Below, in pieces: positions 37,884-51,606 of a stretch of DNA of 64,000 nt. The notes beneath the pieces are model-generated. The model had not been told where the DNA came from. It did not search any database and saw only the letters and a list, made by a program, of their open reading frames with translations. The DNA is from Gymnogyps californianus (lineage: Eukaryota > Chordata > Aves > Accipitriformes > Cathartidae). The DNA is taken from NCBI RefSeq assembly GCF_018139145.2, contig NC_059473.1, positions 7,432,503-7,496,502 on the forward strand, written 5' to 3'. The number at the start of each line of letters is the position of its first letter. Positions within the stretch are counted from its first letter, which is position 1. The position numbers were made by a program, and so were the translations under genes.

Positions 37884-38160
37884 TGTCTGGGTCTATGCGT
37901 GAGCTGGCACAGGCAGGACGCAGGAACAAGCACAGAACCACAGATGAAATGCAAAGAGTAAATTTATTTTCGTTACCTTGCCAACCGGGGGATCCCCAAA
38001 GCAGCACCCGGGCAGAGGCACATGAGCAGGGACACAGGCACCGCAGAGCTCGGTCCACGCTAGAGGATCACCGAACCTGCTGTTTTAGCCTGTATTTCAG
38101 GGATTTGCGCAGGCGTAGTTTACCACCGTGCTTTGATCTTTCCCACAGCAGGGCAGGAAT
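37884..38160 (-). mobile_element. Probable solo LTR or LTR fragment of an endogenous retrovirus
   Basis: Read on the minus strand, this stretch is GC-richer than its surroundings. It has GCTCTGCGGTGCCTGTGTCC, a GGGATCCCCCGGTTGG block, the polyadenylation signal AATAAA (plus-strand TTTATT at 37963-37968), then a U5-like tail with CATCTGTGG and CTCACGC, ending in CAGACA. The TG at 37884 (complement of the CA end) fits an LTR border. The U3 start is not clear, so the right limit is approximate. No coding region or second LTR accompanies it. Family membership is from memory of avian LTR style, not a search. Confidence 0.5.
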
Positions 38161-41100
38161 CTCAAGCATGTTCGATAGGGTGCCTCTAAGTCTATCACAG
38201 GCCTATATTATCGAAACACAGATGTTCTACTTGTCCAACACACAAGGCTAAACAACAATTAGTATGATATATGTGTTTTTCTACACCTCAGCTGCAGGTC
38301 ACTTGAGCGTGTTCATAATCCTCCTCACCAATCTTCCGTTATTTTCCCACCATCTCTATAAAACCTGACTTTTTGCCAGAATAATAGTTAACATCATGCT
38401 ACTTCTCACAGCTTGCTGTTTGCAAGTGTGCAGCGGTGATTCAAATCCTGTTTTATAGGGTACTAGACAACCATAAAGATCCCTTAATTTATCATGATAT
38501 GCAGGTCTGTTTCTGCTGCCAACAGATGTATGAACTCTCTCATGGATTATTATTTTTTAATTTCTTTTTAAAGAAAATTAACTTTTGTTGTGGCTAGGAC
38601 TGTGGCATTAACCAGCAAAACAGGAAATTAAATTTCCCTACAATGACCAGTGGCTCAGCCAGAGAATTCCTGCCATTCCTGGCAGCTAATTCTTCCACAG
38701 AAAACACTTTTAGAAAGCAGCCAAGCCAGAAGTTTTGTGAGACTATTGTCTGAGAGAGTTGTAATTGTGGGATGGATATTGAATTGGGAAGAAAAACGTC
38801 ATTTAAGGAGAAGAGCAGGCAGCAGGAACCAGCAGTATTGTGTGCCAGACTGAAGAGGAGCTGGAGCGTTTTGCGCTTTAGGATATATTAATTCAGCCAG
38901 ATAGCTAGAGCATTCAGTGAGACACCTTTAGTATAAAACTGCGAGGTGAAGAGCTCAATTTCCAGGGCAGATACCATCTGTGTGCACCCATGTCTTCAGC
39001 ACACAGTAACGTTTAACCTGTGCTGGCCAGGTGACTTTCTCCCTCCTGAAGTATTTTGAATTTCTGGGAGAACATCCAGTGTAGATGTAACACAGCAAAG
39101 CCTTGTCTGTTCTTCTGATCATCTCAGTCTTTTTGGAAATTATTCAGCTGTATCCTTTCCTTCGTTCATTTGGCCAAGCACAGGCTTTGGCATGTGCTCT
39201 GTCATTTCCCCCTCTTCCAAAAAATCTGGTTTTCCCCCTCAGCCTACCAAGAAGTGAGGATTTATTCACTTAGGAACAGGAATATGGAAAGACAAAATTG
39301 TGGTGAGGAGCTGAGACTCCTAGCCATTTCAGCTGACATCATGCTGCACTCTGCTTCCTCCAGGAACTTCCATTTGAGTTTCTGCTTCCCTGTCGCTGCT
39401 GATGATTCCTGTGGTCTGAAGAGCTGCCATACATCCTTCTCTGTGACTCACATATAGCTATCTGAGACTTCAACCTGGCTAATCTTCTCACAGTCGCAAA
39501 GCTGTCAGCCTACGCGTGGAATCACAGTGGCCATTTGTACGTTCTTGAGCTTCTTGGGGCTGTTCTGCAAGAGAGTGCCTCAGTCTGTCCCTGTATTTCA
39601 ATTTCCTGTCCATTCCTTGTGTTTCCAAGAAACTTTGTGTTGGTCTTCTGAAAGGAACGTTTCTCCCTCTGTGGTCCACAGGTTGTACTTCCTGAAGGTA
39701 AAGGTAGCTGTGATCAGGCGTTTGTGCACACCATTGTGGGGGAGATCTGTAAAGATCACCCAAACCACTGCCTGGAGAGGGCAGGATACAGATGTTTCCA
39801 CCCAGTCCTAGCAGCCATGTGTCAGTGAGTGTAGTGATTTAGACGGGAACCTTGGAGGCCGAGGAATATAACTTGAGAAATAAATTTAAGACCACCTGTG
39901 CTTGTCACATTGTACCTCATTGTCAGCTGTTCACTGAAAGAATCCCAGCCCCCTGATCTGATCAAATATATCTCCTACTCGGGCCACCTGCTGATCAGCC
40001 TCAGAGTTTCAGGTGCTACACAGATACCAACACCAAACAATGAAACAATTCAAAGCAAAAGAGATTTGTTGAAGGCATTTCATGGTCCAAGAAAGCATTT
40101 GAAAAATCAATATATTTTCCCAACTTTTTAAGATCATATTCATTTATGTTCATGAGTTTGAGCTTTTGAACTTCCAGCAATCTCTTGACATCAGGCATGC
40201 TCAAAGGGAACATTGTACTTGTTCTGGCACAAAAAAGTGTGTCTGCATGTCTCTTGATGTTCTATCTTCTTTATATAAGGCATTGCTCTCCTGTGCAATT
40301 TTTTCCTTGCATCGTTGTTATATAAACAACTTTTTTGTTTGCATATGTGGGTGGTAAGATTGTTTGGGAGGTTCTAGCAGGTACCAGGGTGTGTTAATCC
40401 CGAAGGGGTAAATCTTCTTGGTGGTTTGTTGTTTTGTTTTGATCACAAAGGAAACAAACTCTGTTCAAACTGTTTTGATGCAGTCTCCACCCCTTTTCCT
40501 CTCTTCTAGTCACAATCATCCTTCACCTATGGGCCATCATTCTCAGCTTCTTTTCACTTGCTTTAGGTTATAAAAGAACCAATAGTGAGATTTTTATAAG
40601 CCTTTAAGTATTGGATTGGTGCATCTGTGGGTGAATATATAAGGGCTGTTACAAAGTAGATTCTGCTTTCTGTGTGTGTACGGTCCAGTTTCATCCCAGA
40701 TTAAGAAATACAAAATTACTTTATCAAATAGTCTAGGAAGAATCCCACATGAATGGAACTTGTCTATTAGTAATTTTTGGCTTTCAATACATTTCTTAAC
40801 AGTGTCTCTTCAAGTTGAACTCAGAACCTTTGTTTCTAAAATCTAATTCTTACCCATAACCAAGCAGGAACAAGTACAGATTCCAAACAAAAAATGAGCA
40901 TTTGCCAAAATCTACACCTTTCAAAGAAAAAAGTTAACATTTTTGTTTTTCATTCTGTGACAAGTATGCTGTTGATATATGCTAAGTCTTAATTGCTTGT
41001 TCTTAAAATCTACACATGTTTTCAAGGGATAGAAACCTTATCAATTCTGTAATCTGTCTTTATTTTCAGATGTATATTAATGGAACTGGTATGTTGACAT

Positions 41101-43912
41101 GCAGTAGTGTGAAATGTTGGATATGCTGTGTGCGTTAGTAAGACTTGGCAAAATAATTATGAGTAAGTTTGTGTCCTGAGACAGCAGACGTGCTCTGGGA
41201 ACTGAGGAGTAGCTTTAATAAAATTCAGTTTCACCTTAGGTTAAACCTTTTTGTCCCAGGAGAGGTGTAATTTATTGCACCCCTGAAAAGGAATTAATTG
41301 GCCTCCTCACATCTCTTGCTCACCAGTGAAAGCTAAAGAAATAAAATTCTGCAAAAGATGGCTGTCTTTAACCAGAGATATACAGGATCAAGAAGGGCGG
41401 CAAGGAAGCTGTCCTTTTTTCGTATGTCTGTTGTAAGGATGGAGAGCTGAGCAGGCTGGCCCCAAAGTCCTGGCCCTTGGGCATTGGTGCTCAGTGTAGA
41501 AACCTAGCAGAGGACTACTTGTTACAGCAGCAGTTTTCAGCATAAAGCAATGTCTACAAGATCCTTCCATCTACCTCCATGTACAATGTCTTCCCAAGCA
41601 CATAGGTTCACCTGTCCCTTTCCAACAAGCTTTTCTCTGCATTTCATTAGCGTCTTGGCTCTTCCTAAATTTCTGCTGTGACAAGAGAAATCTCTTCTAT
41701 TTATTGTCTTACTATATAAAGGAAGTCCTCTCGTCACCTCTTTGATTTGGTAAAGAGAAATCACTGTGGCTTTTGCATTAGAGATCCATCTCTGGAGGTT
41801 ACGCAAGAGTGAAAGTCAACAGACTCTCTGCTAGTAAGGAATGAGGTGGCGTTACCAAGCATGACAGATCAAAAATGGAGCTCTGTCAGCTTCCATCTCA
41901 TCCCCAACCCGAAGTATCAATTAATTGATGCTTTTGAAAATGTTGGCATGAACTTCTTCATGCTTTCAATCAAGTGAATCAGAAGGTAAAAATCAGCTTT
42001 ACCCATCAATAGGTGGAAAATATTTTAAAATTTGCAGAGATAAGGGTACTATTAGTAGGTTTTTATATCTGTGATTCAGTATAACTGGAGACCTTTTGAA
42101 AACTTGTCTCGCATGTGGGCTGAGAATTACATGGGTTTATGTAAGTGAAGTGAAGCATGTTTTTATTTGATTTTGTCAGTATTATTATCAGAGACTTTGG
42201 CTTTTTTGACTGTTTCAGTATGTACCCAATGAGAAACCTGTGATTTTGTTAAAGATGTTAACATTTACAGGAAACAAAATTTCATTCAATGACAAGTTAT
42301 GCAGATTCTTAAAACATCAGGTAGGCATGCTTATTTTTGTTCCCTGCTGAACACTTTATAGGTGTTAAAAATGTTATGTGGTTGGGGAAGGGGAATGTTG
42401 TACGAGGGGAAAAAAAAAAACCACGTACATAGTTTATTCTTTCATCATGGTAGCATTATACAATCTCGGTTGTTTTTGGCCTTGTTTCCTATAGAAGCAA
42501 GGCTTATTTAGTGATACTATCTGTCTGTCAACTCCTTAACAACTTCTGAACTAGTCAGCCATTTTCAATCAGATTTGACAAAGGCATATCATCCACTCTT
42601 TCCTTAAAGTAGGCAGCTGGGCACAGGAGAAAGACCCTGCACATTCCCTGTTGAGAGGGAAGCTGCAGTGTGAACTCATTCGTCCAGTACCCTGGAGAAT
42701 CTGCAATAGAAAGGAGATTTGATCTACATCCCAAATAAGAAGGAAGTTTCTGTCAGTGTGTTGCTTTATTTGACACCAAGGTCAGTCAACATGAGACACA
42801 CGTAGAAACCCAGAATTTATTGTTCACAGTGCTCTGTTTACTCCTGCTCGAATTCATTTCTCCATGGCGCCTATCTTATTATTGCATTTCTCTGGAATTT
42901 ATTTAGTCTGTAAACTTTCTGAGATAAAGGCTTTATTTTCTGTCCTCTTCTTGTAAAATACTTGGTACACATAGGAGCAGTATCTATTAAGTGTACCTTC
43001 ATTCACAGGGGTTTTCATCAAAATCTTCCCACTTTTTCAAATACCGGTGATCTGTTATCAGTATTGTGTAAAGCAGTTGACCTATCTCCTGTTCTAGTTG
43101 CTGCTAGTAAGTCAGGATAGAAAAGCGTATCTTGATCTCATTTCTCATGGGACATTTCTCCTCTACCTAGACCTCCTCTGTCTATCTACAGATGAAAATT
43201 GAGTTCAAGTTAAATGTTATACTTATTGTTTTGCAGTAATTCAATTCTAATTCAGTCATGCATCAGTTCTTCATCTTTAGAGACTGGTCCAAAGGTGAGC
43301 AGATTCAGACTCTTCATTGTCATCTGGCTGGCGTGTACCCATTTCACAAAGGCTGCATGATTTCAATTCACCTCCTGTTGATCAAGTATCTCACCTACTC
43401 AGCAACGGCATTCTAGTGGGAGCTGTATTTCGGGACATAAGCATAAAGACAGAAATGGAACGGATGCAAACCTCTCACTCTGTGACAGGTAGTTTGTGTA
43501 AGCTTGGGCTGAAGGTTGATGGTTAGACTTTCTAGAAAGCTTTGACTACTACTTCCTTGAGATTTAGGCTATTTCATTTTTCAGGGCTACCCATGGAATA
43601 ACTTAAATAGTGTGGAAAGCCTGTTAAAGAGCTTTTAACCAGATATCCAAGAAAGGCTTCTGCCTTAAAAATGTAGTCTAAAAGGCTGACAGAGGATGGT
43701 TTAAGGATTCTTTTAATTTTCTTGTTGTTTTGAGTGATGTTTTTGCTGGTGAAGCACATCAAAATATCTCCGCACCCTGACACTTCACAGTCAGTAACCA
43801 CCATGGTTGACTGACAATAATTTGTTTGCAGACTTCAATGTTTGCTGCTTATTCCTGGCTTCCTTTTTTCCAGCCCCGTACATCTTCCTGGCTTATGGCT
43901 AACATTTCAAGG
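38161..43912. other. SPTLC3 intron 1, no feature recognised
   Basis: May include the U3 part of the preceding LTR in its first few hundred bases; a CTATAAAAC word at about 38355 on the + strand has no visible link to a gene. An A run at 42411-42420 is the only notable low-complexity stretch. Open frames stay under 100 codons and are unrecognisable. Confidence 0.65.
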
Positions 43913-43976
43913 CTACATTTAGTCACACAGTGTGACTAATGCAACTACATTTAGTTGCACAGTGTGTTGCATTCTT
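43913..43976. repeat. Two-copy 32-bp tandem repeat with palindromes
   Basis: CTACATTTAGTCACACAGTG at 43913 recurs at 43945 as CTACATTTAGTTGCACAGTG, a period of 32 bp with two changes. The first copy contains a nearly perfect palindrome (TAGTCACAC, one base, GTGTGACTA; 43920-43938). Across the second, AATGCAAC and GTTGCATT form an 8-bp inverted repeat. Confidence 0.85.
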
Positions 43977-46900
43977 GGCTGTGCTACATGCCCACTTAGC
44001 TGTGCGGCCAAAAAACCCAGCCATTTTCCACAGGACTCACACAGAGTTTGCAATGCAGTATTTCAGCAGAGGTATGAGAGATGGGCATCAGTCATGGGTA
44101 GGCAATTGTATTTGCCAACTGTATCTTCTTGGAATAGGAAACAGCTTTAACTATGAGATCATGATGACAGAGTTACCAAGTCTGATGATAAACCTGGCAC
44201 AATTTCTTGAAACTCGTGGTAGAGGCAAATGAACCAGTATTACTTTCTATGCTCTTGGACAAAGAACTTTTTCTTAACTTGAAACAACTGCTGGAGTCTT
44301 GTTTCTTTATTAGCCTCGTTTAGCCATGGTTAAAACAAGCAGACACACCTGCCCTTTATCAGTTCACATGTTCTGGCAGATCATTGCAAAACTGAACAGG
44401 CATTTGTGATTTTGGGGTTTTTTTCAGCCCATGTTGTTCAACATGTAAGATTTAGCAGAGCTCGTAAACAACACTGTTTTAACAATTCAGTAGGTAAGAA
44501 CGTTGCCAGGACTTTGAAACATTCTGTGTTTTGAAAAGAGAATTAAATTGGGGAAAAAAAAAATCAAAACTGGACACACATGCAAGACATTGGAAGGGAA
44601 GGATGTCCCTAAAGCTGCCAGAAATGGGTCCTTATGTATGGATACTGGTCACTTTTGGAATAGGAAAATTAATTCTCGAGCTGCATAATATCTAGTTTAT
44701 CTAACATTGGTTAGTTTCGCATATTCAGATTACTCATCAGCTAGATACAAAGCCACATATGTCATAAGCCAAGCAGGTTACAATTATAAATAAACAGCTT
44801 GGTTTAGGTCCCACTTTCACACCTGCTATAAGAAAAGCATACTTGTGAATAAGACATACCTGCCTGGCACAATTTCTAATTATTCAAGTGGCAATATCAG
44901 GGACAAGGAATCATAGTTGAACTTTAGTAACTCCTTCTCACTTTCAAGTCAAGGTCAGTAAAATCCATATTAGTCAACAGAAGGGACAAGTGACACTCTC
45001 ACAAGTGACAATTGGCCAGTCAGGGTGGAAATGGGGGAGTGAGATAAAGCAGTGGTTGAACTGGAGAGTCTGGCTTGCTTGGTAGTCCAGGGGAGCGAGC
45101 TGTGTTCAGCAGTGTGGTAGTGCTTGGGTGGAGTGAGGTGGAGCTGCCCGAGGGAGCAAAATGCAATGTGAACTAGGTCAGGGGAGTGCCGAGCTCACTG
45201 GGGGTGCCGGCGTAGCCAGAGGCTAGAGAGGGAAAGCCAAGAGGAGGTGAAAGGTGGATGGGTTGAGTCTGTGTCAGGCGATCTCAGCCAGGATGAAGGC
45301 AAGGAACCGAAGGGAAGGAATGGTGCAAGGAGGGGAAGATGTAGATCTGTAAGCAGCTGCAATCTCAAAGGAAAGGAGGTTTTGTTTGTTTGGTTTTTTT
45401 TCCCTTCCTTTTTATGCAAATAGCAAAGAAGTAGGACTGGCAAGTGGATAGCCGCAGAAACATGAATTATTTCACAGCCAGCGTGTGTATTGACTAACAT
45501 GTAGTACTCTGAAATGAAATACTTTAGAGTTGACTGAATGTTCATTTAAAACAAAAGCAGCAGTGCTTGCCGTGGTTGCTACTGCCAGCTTTTTACCATA
45601 CTCCCATTAGGAGAATTCTAGCATAACCTTTTTTGTAACTGTTTGCAACACCCTTGTTCTGTTCGTCTGGGCTAGTAAGAGTGGTTTAATCCATTTTGTC
45701 ATGCATTCTTCAAGAATATACTTAAATTTTACAATTTTCATTCCAAATCCAAAATTAGGTTGTAGTATTTCTGGGGAAGTGTGGTCTCCTCTGCAGTATG
45801 TCTCTTAAGATACCAGAAGCAGATTTGAGGGCTGTGTGGGACTGAGATGGATCTTAGGAAATGAGGATAGAAATGCAGGTTTTTGTGTAGGAATGCAAGC
45901 CTTCCACATTATTCTACTGAGGTTTGTAACACAGGAAAAAGTTGGTAACACTTAGCTCTTGTTCACTACAGAGACATATATGGAATTTCACAATAATTCA
46001 GCTCTGCTTTGCAAACTAAGCGGTCAGATTTTTGGAACAGCTCCCATAGAAAATAAAAATCTTTCAAAATTCTGTGGTTTGTGATCCTTTCTCCTGGCAG
46101 TGCAGGAATGCCCGAGTCAAATATTTTCTGTTCTCGGCATGAATTTACTCCCCTAGAGGTTATGTTCTATTTTAATGCAAATAATCTACATGGTGTGACA
46201 TACCTGAGTGAGGGTACTTTAAAGATTTGACATCCCAGTCAAGACATAAGTGGTAATCTGAACGTTAAGCATATTTTTTTTTCCCCTGTACCTTCCTGTA
46301 TATCTTCATTTACCACTGCACTGTCTGACAGTTGCATTTTCAGTTCTCTAGACATGGTATAGGACACAATGTTGCTACTTGGCTGTCTGAAGCAATTTTG
46401 GCATACAGTAGATAGATCTAGCCAAGCCTGCTTTTTTGGGCAATGTGTCTACAGTAGAATCCCAGTTTGGATACTCTTCCATTGTTCAGGGTTTTTTCTT
46501 TCCAAAAAAGCTTCTAATCTGTTTTGTTTATTAACAAATAAGAGAGGATACTGGATTTCAACACCATGCTTTGGCTTACAGTGATTCTGTGAGAAAGAAG
46601 CAGCAATGCATTTGATAAGGCAAACCAGTAAGTAAACTACCTGAACACAGAATTTATGTTTTAGAATATCTGACATGAAGTGATATAATCTCTCTGTATG
46701 CTTTTCTCCGACTCTTCTGAAATGGGCGTAACTTTTTGTTGGTACCTTTCAAGGTCCCTCAGGGAAGCCAATGCCTTTCACTGTAAATTTCTGTATCATT
46801 TCCACACAACAGCTCCAATGGACATGGCTATACTGAGCAGTTAGCTTAGTCTGAACTGCCTTAACCCTCCTTTCATACAAAAGGAGAAACCTCTAATTTA

Positions 46901-49469
46901 TTTCTCTTTTAATGTGACTTAAAGCTAGAGTTTATAGTACACTTCAGGGATTAGTCTCTAAAACTGGGTGGGGATATGAACTGCCATCTCTTTCTGTGTG
47001 GATGTAGGCAAGACTCAAGCCAGATCACTGCTCTGATTGAGCTGAGTCCAATTCCAGAGCCACTACCTATTGCAGAGGGAAGATACTGCCAAGGTATCTT
47101 GCTTTTGTAAAACTCGGCGTCAGGAAGCAGTTGGCAAGCCTGCCAGCTCCTGCACAAACTGTGAACCAGGAGCCCCTGCATGTCACTGGGGCAAGACCTC
47201 ACCTTCAGGCATTGCAGAAATCACCTGCCACATGGACTGACTTACTGCAGAATAAGGAGTGTAGCTTGGCAGCGGAGGGCATTATGTGTGATCTCCTGCC
47301 AGCCTGGAGTGGAAGCACTGCTGGTTAGAGAGAAGAGTAAGAGACATCATTGGAAACATCAGGTCCTCCCATAATTCAAGCAATTATTTAAACAGGTAGC
47401 TCAAGCTAATTACATAATTTAGCCTTTGCAGCCGACAGTTCTGTTTTTCTGGAAGCAAGATTAATCTTTTTTGGAAGTTTCTCTAGGGCCTTGTGCTGGT
47501 GCCCATAGCTGCATTTCCTGAGTACTGAGTTGTGCTTTCTTTGGAGCTCACAGTGCCTTAGCCATATTCCCCCACTGACAGACCCTGGATTCTGCCTCAT
47601 GAGTCCCTGCTGTTGGGCAGCTCTACCTGAGTTTTGTTCTGAGCTTCCACTTTCTTCCTCCTGAGCAGAATGCAGAAAAAAATTAAGAGGTAGGAACTGC
47701 AAATAGTGTTTTACTATACATTTTATCTTCCAGCAGCTGCTATGCGCTAAGAGTTTAGCTTTGATCCGTGAAAATGAAGAAAAAAGGGAGGGGAAAAAAG
47801 AGACAACCATACTATCTGGTATGAATTTGGTCCCCAAAGGGGGCTATTCTTGAATTATGATGGTTATTCTGCATGTCCCTCTTGTCATTCTTGATGTTTT
47901 ATCAACTGATTTTTTACACAGGCTAAGGTTATTCCATTAGTCCGTAAGGGAGCTGTCAGGATGGGCATATAAAATTTCTTAATTCAGTTTAGGATGATTA
48001 ATTTCCTATATGAGAATAAAGGGAGTGCAGAGCTTCCTTCCCTGTGGAATGGGTAAGAATGTAAAACAAGGAGTTATCAGGGTATACTAGTATTGTTTCA
48101 GAATTCACTGTGAAGCATTATGTCTGAAACATCTAAATATTTACCTACAGGAGTGTCTCCTGTGACAGATTTTGTGAGGAGTTCATGTGCATGAGACCTC
48201 AGGTAGTTTGAGTGGGTTTTTTTCCCCCCACTGTATCTGAGTTTTATTAATTCTTTATCAACTGATTTGTACCATGGGACATGCTAGTGAGATCATATTA
48301 CTTTGCACACGTGGACATTCCTCAGAAGTAAATGATATTTTTCTCTGCTAGATGGTAGGATGTAAATATGTAGTTCACCCTTTCAGAGGAGTTACTGGGT
48401 GAACTAAAGTTGTCAGAACAAATTTGAGATCTCTCTCCACTGCAGTTGAGAGACACCTGCACCTTTTGTCATTGCTCGTTATTTGCCTAATTGCACAAAT
48501 GTGTTTGTAGCAGCCATTATAGAAGGGCACAACATTAATCTTAATGTTCAGGTTTGTAATTTTTTCTTTTTTTTTTTTTCCCCAGATGTGGAAGGGTAAA
48601 GGTGAAACATGAGGTCTTCCAAAAAAGATTTATCTTTTATGTGAAGTTCTACTGTGACTTGCTTATCATGTATAACTTTAAACAACTATTTTTTTTCAGA
48701 AATATGAGACTATTTGTTTTACTAGTACTTTAAAATCTTTGCATTTTAATGGGCTTTAAAACTACGTTCCTTTCTGAGAGAGTGAGTGCCTTCCTTCTGA
48801 GTTTTGTTGACAATGGTCATATTTGAGAAATAAGATTGGTGTATAGGCATCTTCTGTCACTCCTGAAATGTGTCAGGTAGCTCGGTAGAGTGTATGGTTG
48901 ATCAGAGCTTCAGCACATCCCTTCTAGATGGTCCTGCCTAGTCTTTGCTTTGCCAATTACTGTTGGTCTATCTCGGTACTTCCCAAATTTAGGAGCACAG
49001 GCACAGATGTGTGAACCGAAGTGTTATCCTAATGGAAAAGTCAGAGAAATATTTTCATATCTCTCACAGGATTGGTACACTAGAATGGTGCTTCGTAAAG
49101 ATGTTAATGAGATAGAGATAACAGAGGGGTTTGTGTGGCCACAAAAGAGAGCGGAAAAAAAAAGTCTATACAGTCTTTGTTAGCCAGAACTTTGTTCACT
49201 GATTTGTAAAGTGTGCAGAACAGATTTAAGTTCTCCAAATACAGACAGTTGCCAAAAGCCATAGTCATGTTAATTTTATCTTAATTTTAAACAGAAACTA
49301 AATATCTCTACTTCCTTCTTCCAGCATCCATGGTTTAGAGGTTCTCTTTATCTGCTTGCATTTCACTTTGTGCAAAATGTGTATCAGCTGTTTTCGGAGT
49401 GCTCGGTCTTTTCCGTTCCACATTTCATGTCATGGTGAGGTTTCTGAACATAAAGTATTTGGGAAAATA
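43977..49469. other. SPTLC3 intron 1, no gene recognised
   Basis: Noncoding. The stretch 45000-45340 is purine- and G-rich on the + strand. The minus-strand open frame of 143 codons at 47406-47837 is the longest in the intron but has no recognisable motif, and its K/S-rich tail looks like chance. T-rich runs occur near 45389-45402 and 48561-48580. Confidence 0.65.
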
Positions 49470-50230
49470 GGTAATAAGGCTTAAAAGTATTTTGAGATGT
49501 CATCTAGTCCATTTCTATACAACAAGGCAGACTCAGTTTTATCCAGGGCTAGTTTTATGCTAGAATATGTTGAAGGCTATTCTGGAGCCTCTTAGCCCAT
49601 AAGCTGTGCCACTCTCTTTTGGGATTTTCTTAAGATGCTGACAGCACTGCTTTCTGATATCTGTTGCTGGACAATATTAGCTTTGACTATACATGAAATG
49701 TTCCTGACAGGCTTGTTTGTACCCATCTTAAACACCTCCATTGCTCTAGCTTCATGTTTAACTGCTTTTATCAGTAGAAAGTTCTTTCTAATGTCTGATT
49801 TAGATCACCTTGGCTGTGATTTAAGCATGTTGATGCTTTCCAGAGCATAGATTATTTTCTTTCTCTTGTAGTTACCTTTTATATGTTTGAAGACTCTTAG
49901 GCTGCCAGTCATTAGTCTCTTCTCTTTAGACTAGACAATTCAAATTCTTTCATTCTTTCCTCATAACTTACTTGACCAGACTTTATGCTTCTCTTCCCAG
50001 CTCTCTCCATTTGGTTCACCTCTTCTTTCTCAAAAGGCATTGCCCAAAGCTGGATGGAGTACTTCAGCCAAGACCTGCATACTGCTTAGTAGCACTAGAG
50101 TGGTTTGTCCTTTTGCCCGTAACATTATTTTCTTAAGAGATGGCTGGGTTTTTTCTAACTCCTTTTAGCTGTAATATTGCTTCCTATAGAGTTGCCTGCT
50201 GTTTCTGAGTACAGTTGTGCTCTCCTGAAA
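49470..50230 (-). mobile_element. Ancient CR1/L3-like LINE 3' end
   Basis: In the orientation shown on the + strand, the order is GATGTCATCTAGTCCAT, then 'aaacacctccattgctc', 'gaaagttctttctaatgtc', 'tctttagactagacaattcaaattctttcattctttcctcataacttac', 'ctctctccatttg', 'cattgcccaaagctggatggagtact' and 'ccaagacctgcatactg'. This is the antisense of the 3' part of old CR1/L3 LINEs found throughout amniotes. It is strongly diverged, with no intact reading frame. Its age exceeds that of the 36440-37515 CR1. Limits are approximate. Confidence 0.85.
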
Positions 50231-51510
50231 TCTGTTATTCTGCTGTTCCATTTCCTGCTTTTCCTAAGTCCCTTGATTTCTACCATTTTATGGTCAGTAT
50301 AAATGAAAACTTGGAGTTAAGATACCCTAATGTCTACTTAAACTACTTCCAAGGTGCACCAATGTTTTGAGTATTGTTTTTTAATTTGCCCCACAGCAAT
50401 ATGGGAAGAAATAATATTGGAGGTAAGACAAAGGCTTGCGAAATGTCCACAACTGTTTTTTCCATGAGCAATGGGTCTAATGAAGCCTGATTTCATCTTG
50501 TTTTGTGTCCAGCATCTTCTACCACCCCAGAACATCCCAGCTTGCCTACCACATCCTTGCTCTCCAGATGGGCAAGAGACAGAAAGTGCTGAACCTTGTT
50601 CAGAGCTATGTAGGTGCCAGCTTGTGGGTCGTTACACTTGTGCTTGTGTAATTCACTCCAAGAGTGGCTAAAGAGCCAAGTTATTGCTGTCTTTCCTTCA
50701 GCACATAGATTTGGATCTCTTTGCACTATCAGCGTCAGATTTTCCTGAAGCTTTTAGGAAAGTTCATCTCTTGAAGACCTCTATTCTTCCATCAGATTTG
50801 ATTGAAATTGGTCTATGAGCTCAAAAGCTACTAGAGGGGTACTTGCAGACAGGTTTGCAGGGGTACTTACAGCTGGAAAACAGGCTAAAATTGTTCAAAT
50901 CCAAAGGCTAATTCAGCTGACTTTTTGCTTATTGCTATGCGTTTGAAAAAGTGTCTTCCTTTGCTGAACCAACAAAACATGCTTCAGTCACCCCTTTCCC
51001 TCAGTATTCTTGCACCTGATTTCTGTCTCTTGAATTTCTGGTGTCCTTCTTTTTCCTAATCCTTGTCTTTTCAGCCAAGAACCACAGCCTCTAGGTGTTT
51101 GCCTCTAGGTAGATGTGGATCTGCTGATGAAAATTAGGACATGGTGGGGTGAGAACTTTCCTTTTTGTCTATATCTAGACTGCTATAAAACCTGAGGAGA
51201 GCATTTATTTAAGGGTGATTTCTGCAAACCTGATAGTTACAGAAGGTTCAGATGAGAGAAAGCCAGCCGTTCTTATCTTCAGTGTTATGACTTACATAAT
51301 TACTGGAACAACTTATAAAGAGTATTTTAATGTATGATGTACTAAAAAAAATAATCATGGAACAATTTATTTCTAGATTCCTTTATACTAATCTTCAAGT
51401 AATTGAAGTAGAATACAGTTGTTTTGTTTTGAGCTCTAAGATTGAATTAGCCGATTTAATAATGGTTAATGAATATAATTACAATTAAATAGACATTAAG
51501 AAGTCATCAA
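50231..51510. other. SPTLC3 intron 1, no gene recognised
   Basis: Noncoding. A short near-duplication of AGGGGTACTT(G/A)CAG occurs twice at about 50854-50875, spaced by ten to fifteen bases. Nothing else was recognised. Confidence 0.65.
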
Positions 51511-51606
51511 GGCCCAGATCATCTTTTCCAATTGTACAAGGCAGAATTGAAATCAGTGGGAAGAGACAGCCTCTTGCAGAACTGTTGTACTGCCTCTGGG
51601 ATCCCG
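51511..51606. repeat. Remnant of ancient amniote interspersed repeat
   Basis: GGCCCAGATCATC at the left, GCAGAATTGAAATCAGTGGG in the middle and CTGGGATCCC at the right follow an old amniote repeat with a 'ggcccagatc' head, a 'gaagtcaatgg' core and a roughly inverted tail. The similarity is weak to moderate. Confidence 0.35.

Noticed and set aside
47406..47837. 143-codon minus-strand open frame
   Set aside because: No family resemblance, no start context or conserved motif; likely a chance frame.
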